Shown here one piece after another: positions 18,130 to 26,916 of a DNA stretch of 64,000 nucleotides. Within the stretch, counting starts at the first letter, position 1. Every line of letters begins with the position of its first letter. The notes below the pieces were generated by a model. It did no database searches. It saw only the letters and a program-made list of their open reading frames with translations, and had not been told where the DNA came from. Source of the stretch: an uncultured Bacteriovorax sp. (GTDB taxonomy: Bacteria > Bdellovibrionota > Bacteriovoracia > Bacteriovoracales > Bacteriovoracaceae); the NCBI GenBank assembly GCA_946480715.1, contig CAMLKK010000003.1:121033-185032 (forward strand), given 5' to 3'. The position numbers were made by a program, and so were the translations under genes.

Positions 18130-18954
18130 ATGAAAAAGACAAACCTGTATTCATCATTTGCCGTACTCTTCGTTATGGCCGCCATCACTCCTCAAACTGT
18201 TTGGTCGAAAGACTGTGACTTTAAAAATCGTATGCCCGCTTCCGAACAAATCAATTGTTTAAAGGAAGAAAAAGATAAACTTGAAAAAGACATTAAAAAA
18301 TTAATTGATGATAAAGAAAAAATCGTCAAAGAACTCGATGAAGTGAAAGCAAAAAAAGTTCCTGAAGAAAAAGTTGTAGAAGAAAAAGAACTGAAGAAAG
18401 AAAAAGAAAAAAAGGATAAAAAAATCGCAGCCGATAATGAAGTCTACGATTTGATGTTCGATATGACTTCTTTACTCATGAGTCAGCAACAACAACAGAC
18501 AATGATGATGAATCAAATGTTCTCGATGATGTCGATGGCCATGCAAAATTTTAGCTATCCACAACAGCAACCTCAACAGCAATATGATAGCCTTTTCCCT
18601 TTCGGACAATTTGGAACACTTGCAGGTTTCAATCCGTACTCACTTGAGAGTCTTGGATCAAGCTTCGGCACTCACCAAGCTAAATGGAATCCTTACTCAC
18701 TAGAAGGCGTGGGCGGAATTGGAATTGGTCGCCAATTCTCTTCACACAAAAGTATCTATGAAGATAATTTTGTGAAAACTCCTTACCGTTATCCGGCAGA
18801 GCAACCGGCACAACTTGAGAGACAGCAGTTCATCATTCAGCCACCAATACATGGTTATGATTTCGGTCAAAATCCGAGTACGCAAATGGAATCAGTTCCT
18901 CAACAACTGGAACAACAAAGAATTCCTCAGCTAAAAAAATCGAATTACATCTAA
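18130..18954 (+). CDS. exported coiled-coil protein with Gln/Met-rich segment
   Basis: Exported protein of 274 residues; signal peptide residues 1-26 (cut after TVWS). AGGGG stands six bases before the ATG. Residues about 45-105 are an almost uninterrupted Lys/Glu coiled coil. They are followed by a low-complexity segment with runs of Gln and Met (MSQQQQQTMMMNQMF) and then a Phe/Gly/Tyr-rich tail that includes two copies of WNPYSLE/FNPYSLE. No enzyme motif is present. Such composition fits a structural or surface protein; Met/Gln-rich stretches can also bind copper, but that is speculation. Flanked by its own terminator. Confidence 0.75.
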   Translation: MKKTNLYSSFAVLFVMAAITPQTVWSKDCDFKNRMPASEQINCLKEEKDKLEKDIKKLIDDKEKIVKELDEVKAKKVPEEKVVEEKELKKEKEKKDKKIAADNEVYDLMFDMTSLLMSQQQQQTMMMNQMFSMMSMAMQNFSYPQQQPQQQYDSLFPFGQFGTLAGFNPYSLESLGSSFGTHQAKWNPYSLEGVGGIGIGRQFSSHKSIYEDNFVKTPYRYPAEQPAQLERQQFIIQPPIHGYDFGQNPSTQMESVPQQLEQQRIPQLKKSNYI

Positions 18955-18983
18955 GAAAGACCGAGCAATAAACTCCGACATGG

Positions 18984-19026
18984 GCAAAAAAAGGAAAAAA
19001 TTTCCTTTTTTTGCTCATCTTTTTTT
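18984..19026 (+). terminator. Rho-independent terminator
   Basis: Long A/T-rich stem: 14 bases from GCAAAAAAAGG to its complement at 19001-19014, with a three-base loop and a following run of seven Ts. Confidence 0.8.
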
Positions 19027-19121
19027 CTACCAACACGAAAAGTTATTTAAAGGTGAACAGGCACGGACGAGCTTGTATCAAAACCTGCAATGGATGCTAC
19101 TTCAATGGAATAGGACTTATC

Positions 19122-19370
19122 ATGAAGGTAGAACTTAAAGGCCAGACAACGAACGACAAAACTCTCATCAAAAAATGTCACATGTGCGGACATATTCACG
19201 AATCAGCTCAAGAGCCGCAGAAATGTACGAAGTGCAAAAAATCCTTCCTTCCTGTCAATTACTTTTCTAAGGTTCATTCCAAGTCACAGAAAGATTTCGA
19301 CAAACTTTTTGCTTTTGGTCATGAAATTCACGAAGAAGATCTCATAAAAGGTCTTACAGTTCTTTGGTAA
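19122..19370 (+). CDS. small zinc-ribbon protein
   Basis: Cytosolic protein of 82 residues. ATG 19122 has AGGA seven bases upstream; the longer frame from 19011 begins inside the terminator and is not credible. Two CxxC knuckles (CHMCGH and CTKCKK, 15-16 residues apart) form a rubredoxin-like zinc or iron ribbon, followed by a basic C-terminal half. It lies 38 bases before recJ on the same strand and may share its transcript. Partner and role unknown. Confidence 0.75.
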   Translation: MKVELKGQTTNDKTLIKKCHMCGHIHESAQEPQKCTKCKKSFLPVNYFSKVHSKSQKDFDKLFAFGHEIHEEDLIKGLTVLW

Positions 19371-19408
19371 TTGATGCCGTTAGATGACTAAAATGGTAAA
19401 AATGGAGA

Positions 19409-21118
19409 ATGCAAACACTCCATCCTATCGTTCAAAGGCTCTTTGAAAAGAAAGGCTTTAATCAGCAAATGATTGAGAATTTCCTTTCATGGGATTTAAA
19501 AACAATTCCAGACATGAGTTCGCTGAAAGATCTCTCTAAAGCGAGCAAAAGAATTATCGAGGCCATTGATCGTGAAGAAAAAATCGGTGTTTATGGCGAC
19601 TATGACGTTGATGGGACGACTTCCTGTGCTCTTCTCTGGCACTTCTTTCAGATTCTTGGTGTTGATGTAGATGTTGTTCAACCTTCACGTTTTGTCGAAG
19701 GATACGGCCTGCATTTATCGAGCATTGATGAAGCTGTTGCAAAAGGATTAAAAATTCTTATTACAGTAGATTGCGGTATTTCCAACAATGAAGCCGCAGA
19801 CTATGCAAAAGAAAAAGGTCTTGATCTCATTATCACGGATCACCACAAAGATGCGCGTGAAGAAATGCCGAATGCTTTTGCTGTTATTAATCCCAACAGA
19901 CGCGATGAAATCACTAATCCTCATTTTGAAGAATTAAAAACTCTCGCTGGTGTGGCCGTGGCCTTCGCTCTTGCTGTACAAATCAGAAGTGATCTCATTA
20001 GTGTAGGACAAAAAATCCCGTCACTCTACTCACTCTTGCAATTTGTAGCGATAGGAACCATTTGCGACCTTGCTCATTTAAGCACTCTCAATCTCAAACT
20101 TGTTCGACATGGGTTAAAACTTATTAAGACAACTGAGTATCCTGGCATTCGCGCTTTTTTTACTGCTGAAGAATTAAAAGCTCCGTCGATTGCTTCGGAA
20201 AAACTTGCTTTTCATATTGGTCCCCTTATCAATTCAAAAGGTCGACTAGAACATCCAGAAGCATCTTTAAAGCTCTTGATCGCTAAAACTCAAGAAGAAG
20301 CTCGTACGTACTACGATCTTCTGGTTCATTGCAATCAGGAAAGAAAATTCATTCAGAATGAAGTTTTCACTGAAGCTCGAGAACATGTCTCTCGTGAAAT
20401 TAAAAGTCTGAGTATGACGGGAAATTATGAGCACCTCATCACCATTGCCTACCAACCTCATTGGCATGAAGGCGTTATAGGAATCGTTGCTTCAAAGCTC
20501 GTTGAGACGTTCAAAGTTCCAGCGATTGTTTTCACTGACAGCGAACATGAAGGTATTATCAAAGCTTCGTGCAGAAGTGCAGGACATCTTGATATTTTCA
20601 ATCTTCTTAAGAAAGAAGAATCGCTCTTTATAAAATTTGGTGGTCATAAGGCTGCCGCAGGTCTTTCGATGCCGAAAGAAAATTTGAGAGCTTTCATCGA
20701 CAACATGAATGCTCATCTAAAAAATGTACCGGCCATCGAAAGAACGAGAATGGATTTTCACGACCTCGATATTGATGCTTCTGAAATTAATCCTCAGCTG
20801 ATGCGCGATCTTGATCTACTTGAGCCTTTTGGCATGGGTAATGAGAAACCAAAATTCAGAATAAAAGGTGTTAAGCTAGATGCTTACGATCTTATGAAAG
20901 ATGTGCATGTTCGCTGGAGTCTTTCAAAAGATAAAACAAAATTGAAAGGCATAAGCTTCAACTACGTTGGCAAGTATGATTCTCTCATGCCTCAAGAAGT
21001 TTACAGTATTCAAAATAACAAGCGCGAAGACCTTTGCGTTTACTTTACATTGGGGCTAAACCGCTTTAATGGTAACGAAAGTATTCAGCTCATGGTTGAT
21101 AAATTAGAATTTAGTTAA
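19409..21118 (+). CDS. recJ: single-stranded-DNA-specific exonuclease RecJ
   Basis: 5'-3' exonuclease on single-stranded DNA acting in recombination and mismatch repair. The 569-residue protein has the DHH phosphoesterase motifs: GVYGDYDVDGT with Asp64, Asp66 and Asp68; TVDCG at 119-123; ITDHH with Asp144-His145-His146. The DHHA1 part carries GGHKAAAGLS, and an OB-like C-terminal region follows. Length is typical. The GGAG before the ATG at 19409 is unusually close (about one base), so the exact start is uncertain, but no better in-frame start is visible. Fourteen bases separate it from the next gene. Confidence 0.95.
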   Translation: MQTLHPIVQRLFEKKGFNQQMIENFLSWDLKTIPDMSSLKDLSKASKRIIEAIDREEKIGVYGDYDVDGTTSCALLWHFFQILGVDVDVVQPSRFVEGYGLHLSSIDEAVAKGLKILITVDCGISNNEAADYAKEKGLDLIITDHHKDAREEMPNAFAVINPNRRDEITNPHFEELKTLAGVAVAFALAVQIRSDLISVGQKIPSLYSLLQFVAIGTICDLAHLSTLNLKLVRHGLKLIKTTEYPGIRAFFTAEELKAPSIASEKLAFHIGPLINSKGRLEHPEASLKLLIAKTQEEARTYYDLLVHCNQERKFIQNEVFTEAREHVSREIKSLSMTGNYEHLITIAYQPHWHEGVIGIVASKLVETFKVPAIVFTDSEHEGIIKASCRSAGHLDIFNLLKKEESLFIKFGGHKAAAGLSMPKENLRAFIDNMNAHLKNVPAIERTRMDFHDLDIDASEINPQLMRDLDLLEPFGMGNEKPKFRIKGVKLDAYDLMKDVHVRWSLSKDKTKLKGISFNYVGKYDSLMPQEVYSIQNNKREDLCVYFTLGLNRFNGNESIQLMVDKLEFS

Positions 21119-21131
21119 TTCAGGGGAATAA

Positions 21132-21806
21132 ATGGAAAAATGTTGCGGCCCAGTTAATGTCCAAAGTGAACGTTTCAAAAAAGCAGTCCTAATAGCACTT
21201 TTTCTGAATTTTTCAATGTTTATTTTTGAAATGGTTACCAGCTATTTGGCGAATTCAAGTTCATTGAAAGCTGATGCTTTGGATTTTTTGGGAGATTCGG
21301 CAAATTACGTAATAAGTCTATATGTTTTAAATAAAATTGCATCAATGCGATCTAAAGCCTCACTCATCAAGGGTATTACGATGACAGCTTTTGCTGCGTG
21401 GATCTTAATCGATATATTCATGAATCTGACTAAAGGAATCTATCCACAATCAGACATCATGGGATGGACCGGTGGTCTTGCACTAGTGGTGAATTTAATT
21501 GTAGCTATGATGCTATATAAATTTCGTGAAGGTGACAGCAACATGCAGTCAGTGTGGATCTGTTCACGCAACGATGCAATCGGAAACGTCGCCGTCATCA
21601 TTGCTGCTGTTTTAGTTGGTGTTCTTAATTCAAACATTCCGGATCTCGTAGTGGCATTTTTAATGGTCATCTTATCTGGGACATCGGGGATAAAAGTTAT
21701 AAAAGTCGCCCTAAATGAACTTCGAAAAAATGATGAACCAGTCCCATCAATTTCAACATGCTCTACGGCTTCCGAGATAAAAACTTCATCTTCTTGTTGT
21801 AATTAA
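21132..21806 (+). CDS. CDF-like cation efflux membrane protein, short form
   Basis: Inner-membrane protein of 224 residues with about six hydrophobic helices, related to cation diffusion facilitators that export Zn, Co, Cd or Ni by proton exchange. The helix-2 signature reads SSLKADALDFLGDSANY, where the usual His of HxxxD is Asp. Helix 5 has SRNDAIGN, where His is also replaced by Arg-Asn-Asp. The cytoplasmic C-terminal domain of typical CDFs is missing. Cys pairs stand at both ends (KCCGP and SSCCN) and may bind metal. It begins 13 bases after recJ but faces a czc-type operon, so its job is probably metal resistance. AGGGGA precedes the ATG. Confidence 0.85.
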   Translation: MEKCCGPVNVQSERFKKAVLIALFLNFSMFIFEMVTSYLANSSSLKADALDFLGDSANYVISLYVLNKIASMRSKASLIKGITMTAFAAWILIDIFMNLTKGIYPQSDIMGWTGGLALVVNLIVAMMLYKFREGDSNMQSVWICSRNDAIGNVAVIIAAVLVGVLNSNIPDLVVAFLMVILSGTSGIKVIKVALNELRKNDEPVPSISTCSTASEIKTSSSCCN

Positions 21807-21810
21807 AATA

Positions 21811-21832
21811 AAAAAGGGGGCCTATGCCCCCT
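21811..21832. terminator. terminator between the CDF-like gene and czcA
   Basis: Stem AGGGGGC/GCCCCCT with a CTAT loop and an A run on its left, giving a T run for the minus-strand operon ending at 21838. It may serve both converging transcripts. Confidence 0.85.
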
Positions 21833-21837
21833 AAATT

Positions 21838-24800
21838 TTAATGAGCAACTCGCCCCTGAAACTTTTTTTCAAATATCGAATACAAGATTGGTAGAACTAT
21901 TAGAGTTAATATTGTTGACGATACAATTCCGCCAATAACTACTGTCGCTAGCGGCTTTTGAACTTCAGATCCTATTCCTGTAGACAACATCATTGGAAGA
22001 AAACCAAAGATGGCTACAAGTGCAGTCATGAGAACTGGACGTAATCGAATGAGTGTTCCAGTTACAACTAAATCCATACCGGTTTTTCCTTCTTCTTTGA
22101 GATGGTTAAAATAGTTTACTAGTACAACGCCGTTTAGAACTGCAATTCCTGAGAGAGCAATAAAACCAACTCCAGCTGAAATACTAAACGGTAAATCATT
22201 TAAAATTAAACTCACAATCCCACCTACTAAAGCAAAAGGGACGCATGAAAAAATAAGTAATGTCTGCCCGACACTTCTGAATGCTGCATAAATCATTAAC
22301 AGTACAATCAACAAGGCTACTGGAGTTAAAATGAAAAGACGTTGTCTCGCCTCCTGAAGATTTTTAAAATTTCCTCCCCATTGTACATAGTAGCCTTGTG
22401 GAAGTTTTACTTTTTCTTCAACTAATGCTTTCGCTTCGTTCACAAAACTTTCTGTATCTCTTCCTCTTAAGTTCACCAGTACGGCTGATCTGCGATTTGA
22501 ATCTTCTCTTGATATAGAACCATATGTTTCAGCAAATTTAATGTTTGCCAGAGAATTAAGTGGAGCTGTTAAATTTGCTCCAATTCCAACTGGCAGTTGT
22601 TTGATAGTATCTAAATCAGATCGATCTTCTTCAGCCAATCTCACAACAATAGGAAATTTTCTTTCATTTTCATAAAGAGTTCCCGCCTCTACTCCACCTA
22701 AAGCAATGGCTATAGTATCTAAAATATCTCCAGTGCTAGCACCATTTCGATTGATTGCTGAATCTGATGGTTCTATACGCAGTACCGGACTTGTACCTGC
22801 GAGATCTTCTTCAACATCCCCTGCTCCTTTAACCGTTTCAACAACTTCTTTTATCTCCTTGGCCAAATCCATATTAACTTTTAAATCTGGACCAAAAATT
22901 TTTATCGAAACGTCAGCTCGTGTTCCTTCTAGTAACTCGTTGAAACGCATTTGTATCGGCTGAGAAGCTAGATAATTTTGACCTGGAAGCTCTTTCTCCA
23001 ACTTCGCAATGATCTCTGCGACAAGAGACTGATAGTCATGCTTTTTCCCATTAATCCTCTCTGGCCACTTATCTCTATCTTTAAGCATTATGTATGTATC
23101 AGAAATATTCACACCCATTGGATCGGTTGCAACTTCGCTAGTCCCAATTCTTGAAAACACGTTTTCTACTTCTGGAAATAGCTTAACGATAACATCTGCT
23201 TTTTTCTGAAATGCTAAAGATTGATCTAAACTAATATTCACTGGGCGAATCATGTGAAAGGCAAAAGAACCTTCGCTCAATTGAGGTAAAAATTCCGCAC
23301 CTCTATTTACGAACAGCAACACTCCTACAACAATAGCAATAATGCCCGCTCCAATTGTAAATTTTTTAAAGGCGAATGTAGCCTCCAGCAGAGGTTTATA
23401 TATTTTTTTGATCCATCCCATAAATCTCGGTTCTTTATCTTCCGCATTTCCAGAGAGAATTAATGAAGCCATAGCTGGAGCAGCAGTAAATGAGAGCATG
23501 AGAGCCGAGATTACAGCGATGGCAAATGTTGCGGCCATTGGTCGGAACATTTTTCCTTCGACTCCAACGAGAGCAAAAATGGGAAGAAAGACGACAACAA
23601 CTATTAACTCACCAAAACCTGCAGCCACTCTGACTTCAACAGTGGCATCGTACACAGCTTTCTGAATTTCTTCTTTTGAAAGTTTACGCCCTAATTTTTT
23701 TGTTTTGTCGTGAATGAAACGTACACAATTATCAATCAAAATAACTGTACCATCTACAATGATACCGAAATCGAGCGCTCCAAGACTCATTAAATTTCCT
23801 GATAACCCTAGAGGTTTCATAATCAGGAATGTGAACAGTAGACTTAGGGGGATTGTAAATGCAGTTATGATGGCTGCACGAATATTACCCAACAGAACAA
23901 AAAGAACAACAATGACTAAAGTAGCTCCCAAAACTAAATTATGTTCTACGGTTCCTAATGTTGCGTTTACTAAGTCTGAACGATTATAAACAGTCTTTAA
24001 AACAAATCCTTCAGGTAAAGTCTTTTGTATTTCTTCAATCTTTTCTTGAATTCTTGTTGATACAGTTCTGCTATTCTCTCCTAATAACATCATGGCGGTT
24101 CCTAGAACAACCTCATTACCATTAGCAGTGGCGGCTCCTGTCCTTAGCTCTTTGCCAAGCGAAACGTTTGCAATGTCTCCAATTTTTATAGTCTTAAACG
24201 AATCAAGCTGTTTGATTGGAACATTCTTAATATCTTCAACTGAATCGAATAACCCTATACCTTGAATAAGAAATTGTTCTGATGTTTGTGCGACATATCC
24301 GCCACCCACATTTTGATTAACCTTTTCAAGTGATTCAACGACTTCATCAAAATGAATTCCCAATGAAACCATTTTGGAAACATTTGGTTGAATGTGATAT
24401 TGTTTTTCATAACCCCCAGTCGTATTAATTTCAGCAACACCTTCGACAGTTAATAAACGAGGTTTAACAAACCAATCCTGCAAAGCCTTTACTTCCATCA
24501 ATTGTTTAAGTCTCTGAGCAGGATCTTTTGATGGGGCATCAACATCTAAAGTGTATTGATAAATTTCTCCTAGCCCTGTTGAAATAGGCCCTAGACTCGC
24601 TTCTGCTCCCTTTGGCAATTCGGGAAGCACTCCCTGAAGACGTTCAGAAACAACCTGTCGAGCTCGGTAAATATCAACATCGTCTTTGAATACTACTGTC
24701 ACTTGAGATAAACCAAATCGTGTAATACTTCTCACTTGTTCAACGCCAGCTAATCCACGCATAGAGGATTCAACCGGATAAGTAATGGAGCGTTCAATTT

Positions 24801-24978
24801 CTTCCGGAGCAAGTCCTTCGATGACTGTATTGATTTGCACTTGATTATTAGTAATGTCTGGAACAGCATCAATAGGGAGATGCTGAAAAGACCAAACGCC
24901 TGCTAGCGCAAGAATTAAAGTTGCTACAAGAACAATTGTTCGATTGTAGACAGAAAAATGAATTATTTTATTTATCAT
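21838..24978 (-). CDS. czcA: heavy-metal RND efflux pump, inner-membrane subunit (CzcA family)
   Basis: Proton-driven trimeric RND pump of 1046 residues, the normal length for the heavy-metal branch. The N-terminal block (PIDAVPDITNNQVQINT, GLAPEEIER) and the transmembrane signature GALDFGIIVDGTVILIDN near residue 400 place it with the divalent-cation (Zn/Co/Cd/Ni) exporters rather than the Cu/Ag CusA branch. Twelve membrane helices and two large periplasmic loops are apparent. It is the last gene of a minus-strand operon with an outer-membrane channel gene (25636-26868) and a short His-rich adaptor-like gene (24999-25625). A full-length adaptor is absent. Substrate is inferred from the motif only. 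Confidence 0.95.
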   Translation of the reverse strand: MINKIIHFSVYNRTIVLVATLILALAGVWSFQHLPIDAVPDITNNQVQINTVIEGLAPEEIERSITYPVESSMRGLAGVEQVRSITRFGLSQVTVVFKDDVDIYRARQVVSERLQGVLPELPKGAEASLGPISTGLGEIYQYTLDVDAPSKDPAQRLKQLMEVKALQDWFVKPRLLTVEGVAEINTTGGYEKQYHIQPNVSKMVSLGIHFDEVVESLEKVNQNVGGGYVAQTSEQFLIQGIGLFDSVEDIKNVPIKQLDSFKTIKIGDIANVSLGKELRTGAATANGNEVVLGTAMMLLGENSRTVSTRIQEKIEEIQKTLPEGFVLKTVYNRSDLVNATLGTVEHNLVLGATLVIVVLFVLLGNIRAAIITAFTIPLSLLFTFLIMKPLGLSGNLMSLGALDFGIIVDGTVILIDNCVRFIHDKTKKLGRKLSKEEIQKAVYDATVEVRVAAGFGELIVVVVFLPIFALVGVEGKMFRPMAATFAIAVISALMLSFTAAPAMASLILSGNAEDKEPRFMGWIKKIYKPLLEATFAFKKFTIGAGIIAIVVGVLLFVNRGAEFLPQLSEGSFAFHMIRPVNISLDQSLAFQKKADVIVKLFPEVENVFSRIGTSEVATDPMGVNISDTYIMLKDRDKWPERINGKKHDYQSLVAEIIAKLEKELPGQNYLASQPIQMRFNELLEGTRADVSIKIFGPDLKVNMDLAKEIKEVVETVKGAGDVEEDLAGTSPVLRIEPSDSAINRNGASTGDILDTIAIALGGVEAGTLYENERKFPIVVRLAEEDRSDLDTIKQLPVGIGANLTAPLNSLANIKFAETYGSISREDSNRRSAVLVNLRGRDTESFVNEAKALVEEKVKLPQGYYVQWGGNFKNLQEARQRLFILTPVALLIVLLMIYAAFRSVGQTLLIFSCVPFALVGGIVSLILNDLPFSISAGVGFIALSGIAVLNGVVLVNYFNHLKEEGKTGMDLVVTGTLIRLRPVLMTALVAIFGFLPMMLSTGIGSEVQKPLATVVIGGIVSSTILTLIVLPILYSIFEKKFQGRVAH

Positions 24979-24998
24979 AAATTTACCTTTTTAAAAAA

Positions 24999-25625
24999 TT
25001 AATGAGCATGCCCGTCAGGTGCTCCACCGTAAGCTGCTATCTCAGCGATTCGTAAAAATCCTATCCCAGATATTACAACCTGGTCACCGGCGATTAAATC
25101 AGAAGAAGTGATCATCATATCGCTACCACTTTTATTAATTAGCTTAAAATCGATACGTTTAAAATTTGAGTTACGCACACGATAGAGATTTACCTCCTCT
25201 TGAGATAACATTCTTGCATTGGACGGAACTTTCCATGGTCCATTACCAACAAGCTTCAAATACGTGAGTTCGAAATTTTTAATAGCTTCAGGTGAAAGCA
25301 TAAACCCTTCTTGTTCGTCTGCTTTTAAAATGCCTTTTTCTGGGCCGACTCTGGAATTACCTTCGCCATGATCATCATGCCCCCCTTCTGATTCAACATG
25401 CCCTTCTTCATGATCATGCTTCTCTTCATGTCCATGTTTCTCTTCATGCTTCTCTTCATGTTTCTCTTCATGTTTCTGTTCATGTCCATGCTTATCTTCA
25501 TGTTTTTCTTCATGCTCGTGTTTTTCTTCACTATGATGATCGTCTTTTTTCACTACTTTATTTGCAGCAAATGCCACATTTAGGATGACGAATATCGAAA
25601 GAAATAATTTCTGATAACGTTTCAT
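24999..25625 (-). CDS. His-rich periplasmic protein with truncated RND-adaptor domain
   Basis: Exported protein of 208 residues. ATG 25625 has AAGGA eight bases upstream and a signal peptide cut near VAFA. Residues about 27-90 are a His/Glu/Lys repeat of units such as EEKHEEKH and KHGHE, well suited to binding Zn, Co or Ni. Residues about 105-208 resemble only the two ends of a CzcB-type membrane-fusion protein: an N-terminal strand LSPEAIKNFELTYLK, then the membrane-proximal region (KVPSNARML, DLIAGDQVVISG). The hairpin, lipoyl and most barrel parts are missing. It sits where czcB normally lies, between the channel and pump genes; its coding region ends 20 bases before czcA. It may be a minimal adaptor, a metal chaperone, or need a full adaptor encoded elsewhere. 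Confidence 0.8.
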   Translation of the reverse strand: MKRYQKLFLSIFVILNVAFAANKVVKKDDHHSEEKHEHEEKHEDKHGHEQKHEEKHEEKHEEKHGHEEKHDHEEGHVESEGGHDDHGEGNSRVGPEKGILKADEQEGFMLSPEAIKNFELTYLKLVGNGPWKVPSNARMLSQEEVNLYRVRNSNFKRIDFKLINKSGSDMMITSSDLIAGDQVVISGIGFLRIAEIAAYGGAPDGHAH

Positions 25626-25635
25626 TTTTTTGTCC

Positions 25636-26868
25636 TTAAATTGATTGATTTTGGAAGTTACCTTGGAGGATATAAATCTTCCATAGTGTTTCAATTGTTC
25701 TTAGCACCTCTGAGTTTTTAACTTGCGTAAACTCAATCAGCTGTTTGTGTGTCTCTATAATTAGTGGTCCCGAAATTAAACCTTGATTAAATAGAAGTTC
25801 AGCTTTTCTATGTTTGCTTTCAATCGAATCGGCAGACGGGGAAGATGAAAGATTTTTTACGGCAATATTGTAGGCTTCAATTAAATTTTTCATCAAATGT
25901 TCGCGTTTCTTTGTATTGGCAGCATGAACTTTTTCCGCACGTGCAACTTCAATTGATTTTAACCCAATTTCACCTTCGTTTTTCTGGAATAACGGAAGTG
26001 GAAAACTTACACCTGCACCGAATAGTTTTGAACTTTCAGGGCCTTCCTTATTATTTTGAAAAATAAGGTCGAGCTTTAATTCAGACCAAACTTCAGTTTT
26101 GGCCAATTCAAGATCGCCTTTAAGAAGCTCAAGATCAGCTCTCGATTTCAAAGTCAGTGAAGATTCTTGCGAATTTTGATCAGCAGAATTCACTATTGCC
26201 CATCTCGCAGGATTTTTGGGAAGATTTTGTTCAATCACTCCTCGCTGTAAATGTGTTGTTAACTCTAATTCTGTTAACAATTCATTTCTTTCTGCGGAAA
26301 ATTGGTTGAGCTTAAACTCAAATTCACTAATGGCCAGTTGAATAATTCCGAATGTAGCTTCTTGTTCTGGGTTCAAGCGTGGACGCGCTTTAAACTGTGA
26401 GAAAATTTTTTTAAATTTAAACAACGATTCTTCTAATAGAGCCCTCTCTTCTTCAATGTGAGACAACCGGAACAAACTTCTGATCCCAAACAGAGTAATC
26501 TCTTCAATCCGGTTAGTGGTTTCAGCTCTTAGGCTCAGACCTAGTGAGCGACCTCTCAGTTGACGTGCAGATCGACGACTATTTGTTTCTATGGCCTGCG
26601 ATACTCTGATCTCAACTTCACGTGAGCTCTCTGAACCGGCGAGTGCCTCTAGCCCGATTTCAGGATTCATCCACGCTCCACCTTGCATAATCGTGCTTTC
26701 GACGACATTAGATATTGAATCGTTCGTCAGCAATTCAGGATGCATGGTTTGTAGACATTTGATAATATCATTTGCTTTCGAAGGAGTTGCGCATGCTTCT
26801 TTAGACATGGAAACATTTGCACAAAAATTTATCAGTAACAATAACAATACTTTCATTGAGAGATTCAT
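25636..26868 (-). CDS. czcC: outer-membrane efflux channel protein (CzcC/TolC-like)
   Basis: Outer-membrane channel component of a metal efflux system, 410 residues. The leader ends near NVSMS; AGAGGA stands six bases before the ATG. The sequence has two long Leu/Glu/Lys-rich helical regions (about residues 105-215 and 305-400) around strand segments with the pattern GAWMNPEIGLEAL and FGAGVSFPLPLFQKNEGEI. The latter (FPLPLFQ-N-GE) is typical of the second repeat of TolC-like proteins. It is followed after 10 bases by the His-rich adaptor-like gene and then czcA, so the three are one transcript. Confidence 0.9.
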   Translation of the reverse strand: MNLSMKVLLLLLINFCANVSMSKEACATPSKANDIIKCLQTMHPELLTNDSISNVVESTIMQGGAWMNPEIGLEALAGSESSREVEIRVSQAIETNSRRSARQLRGRSLGLSLRAETTNRIEEITLFGIRSLFRLSHIEEERALLEESLFKFKKIFSQFKARPRLNPEQEATFGIIQLAISEFEFKLNQFSAERNELLTELELTTHLQRGVIEQNLPKNPARWAIVNSADQNSQESSLTLKSRADLELLKGDLELAKTEVWSELKLDLIFQNNKEGPESSKLFGAGVSFPLPLFQKNEGEIGLKSIEVARAEKVHAANTKKREHLMKNLIEAYNIAVKNLSSSPSADSIESKHRKAELLFNQGLISGPLIIETHKQLIEFTQVKNSEVLRTIETLWKIYILQGNFQNQSI

Positions 26869-26916
26869 AAATTATCCTCTGAATTTATTAGCGATTTATT
26901 TAAGTTGAAATGGAAA

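Noticed and set aside
19011..19121. N-terminal extension of the zinc-ribbon protein
   Set aside because: It begins within the terminator of the previous gene; the inner ATG 19122 has a ribosome-binding site.
25398..25583. Plus-strand open frame rich in Met and Phe
   Set aside because: It is the antisense of the His/Glu/Lys repeat in the minus-strand gene 24999-25625; no ribosome-binding site.
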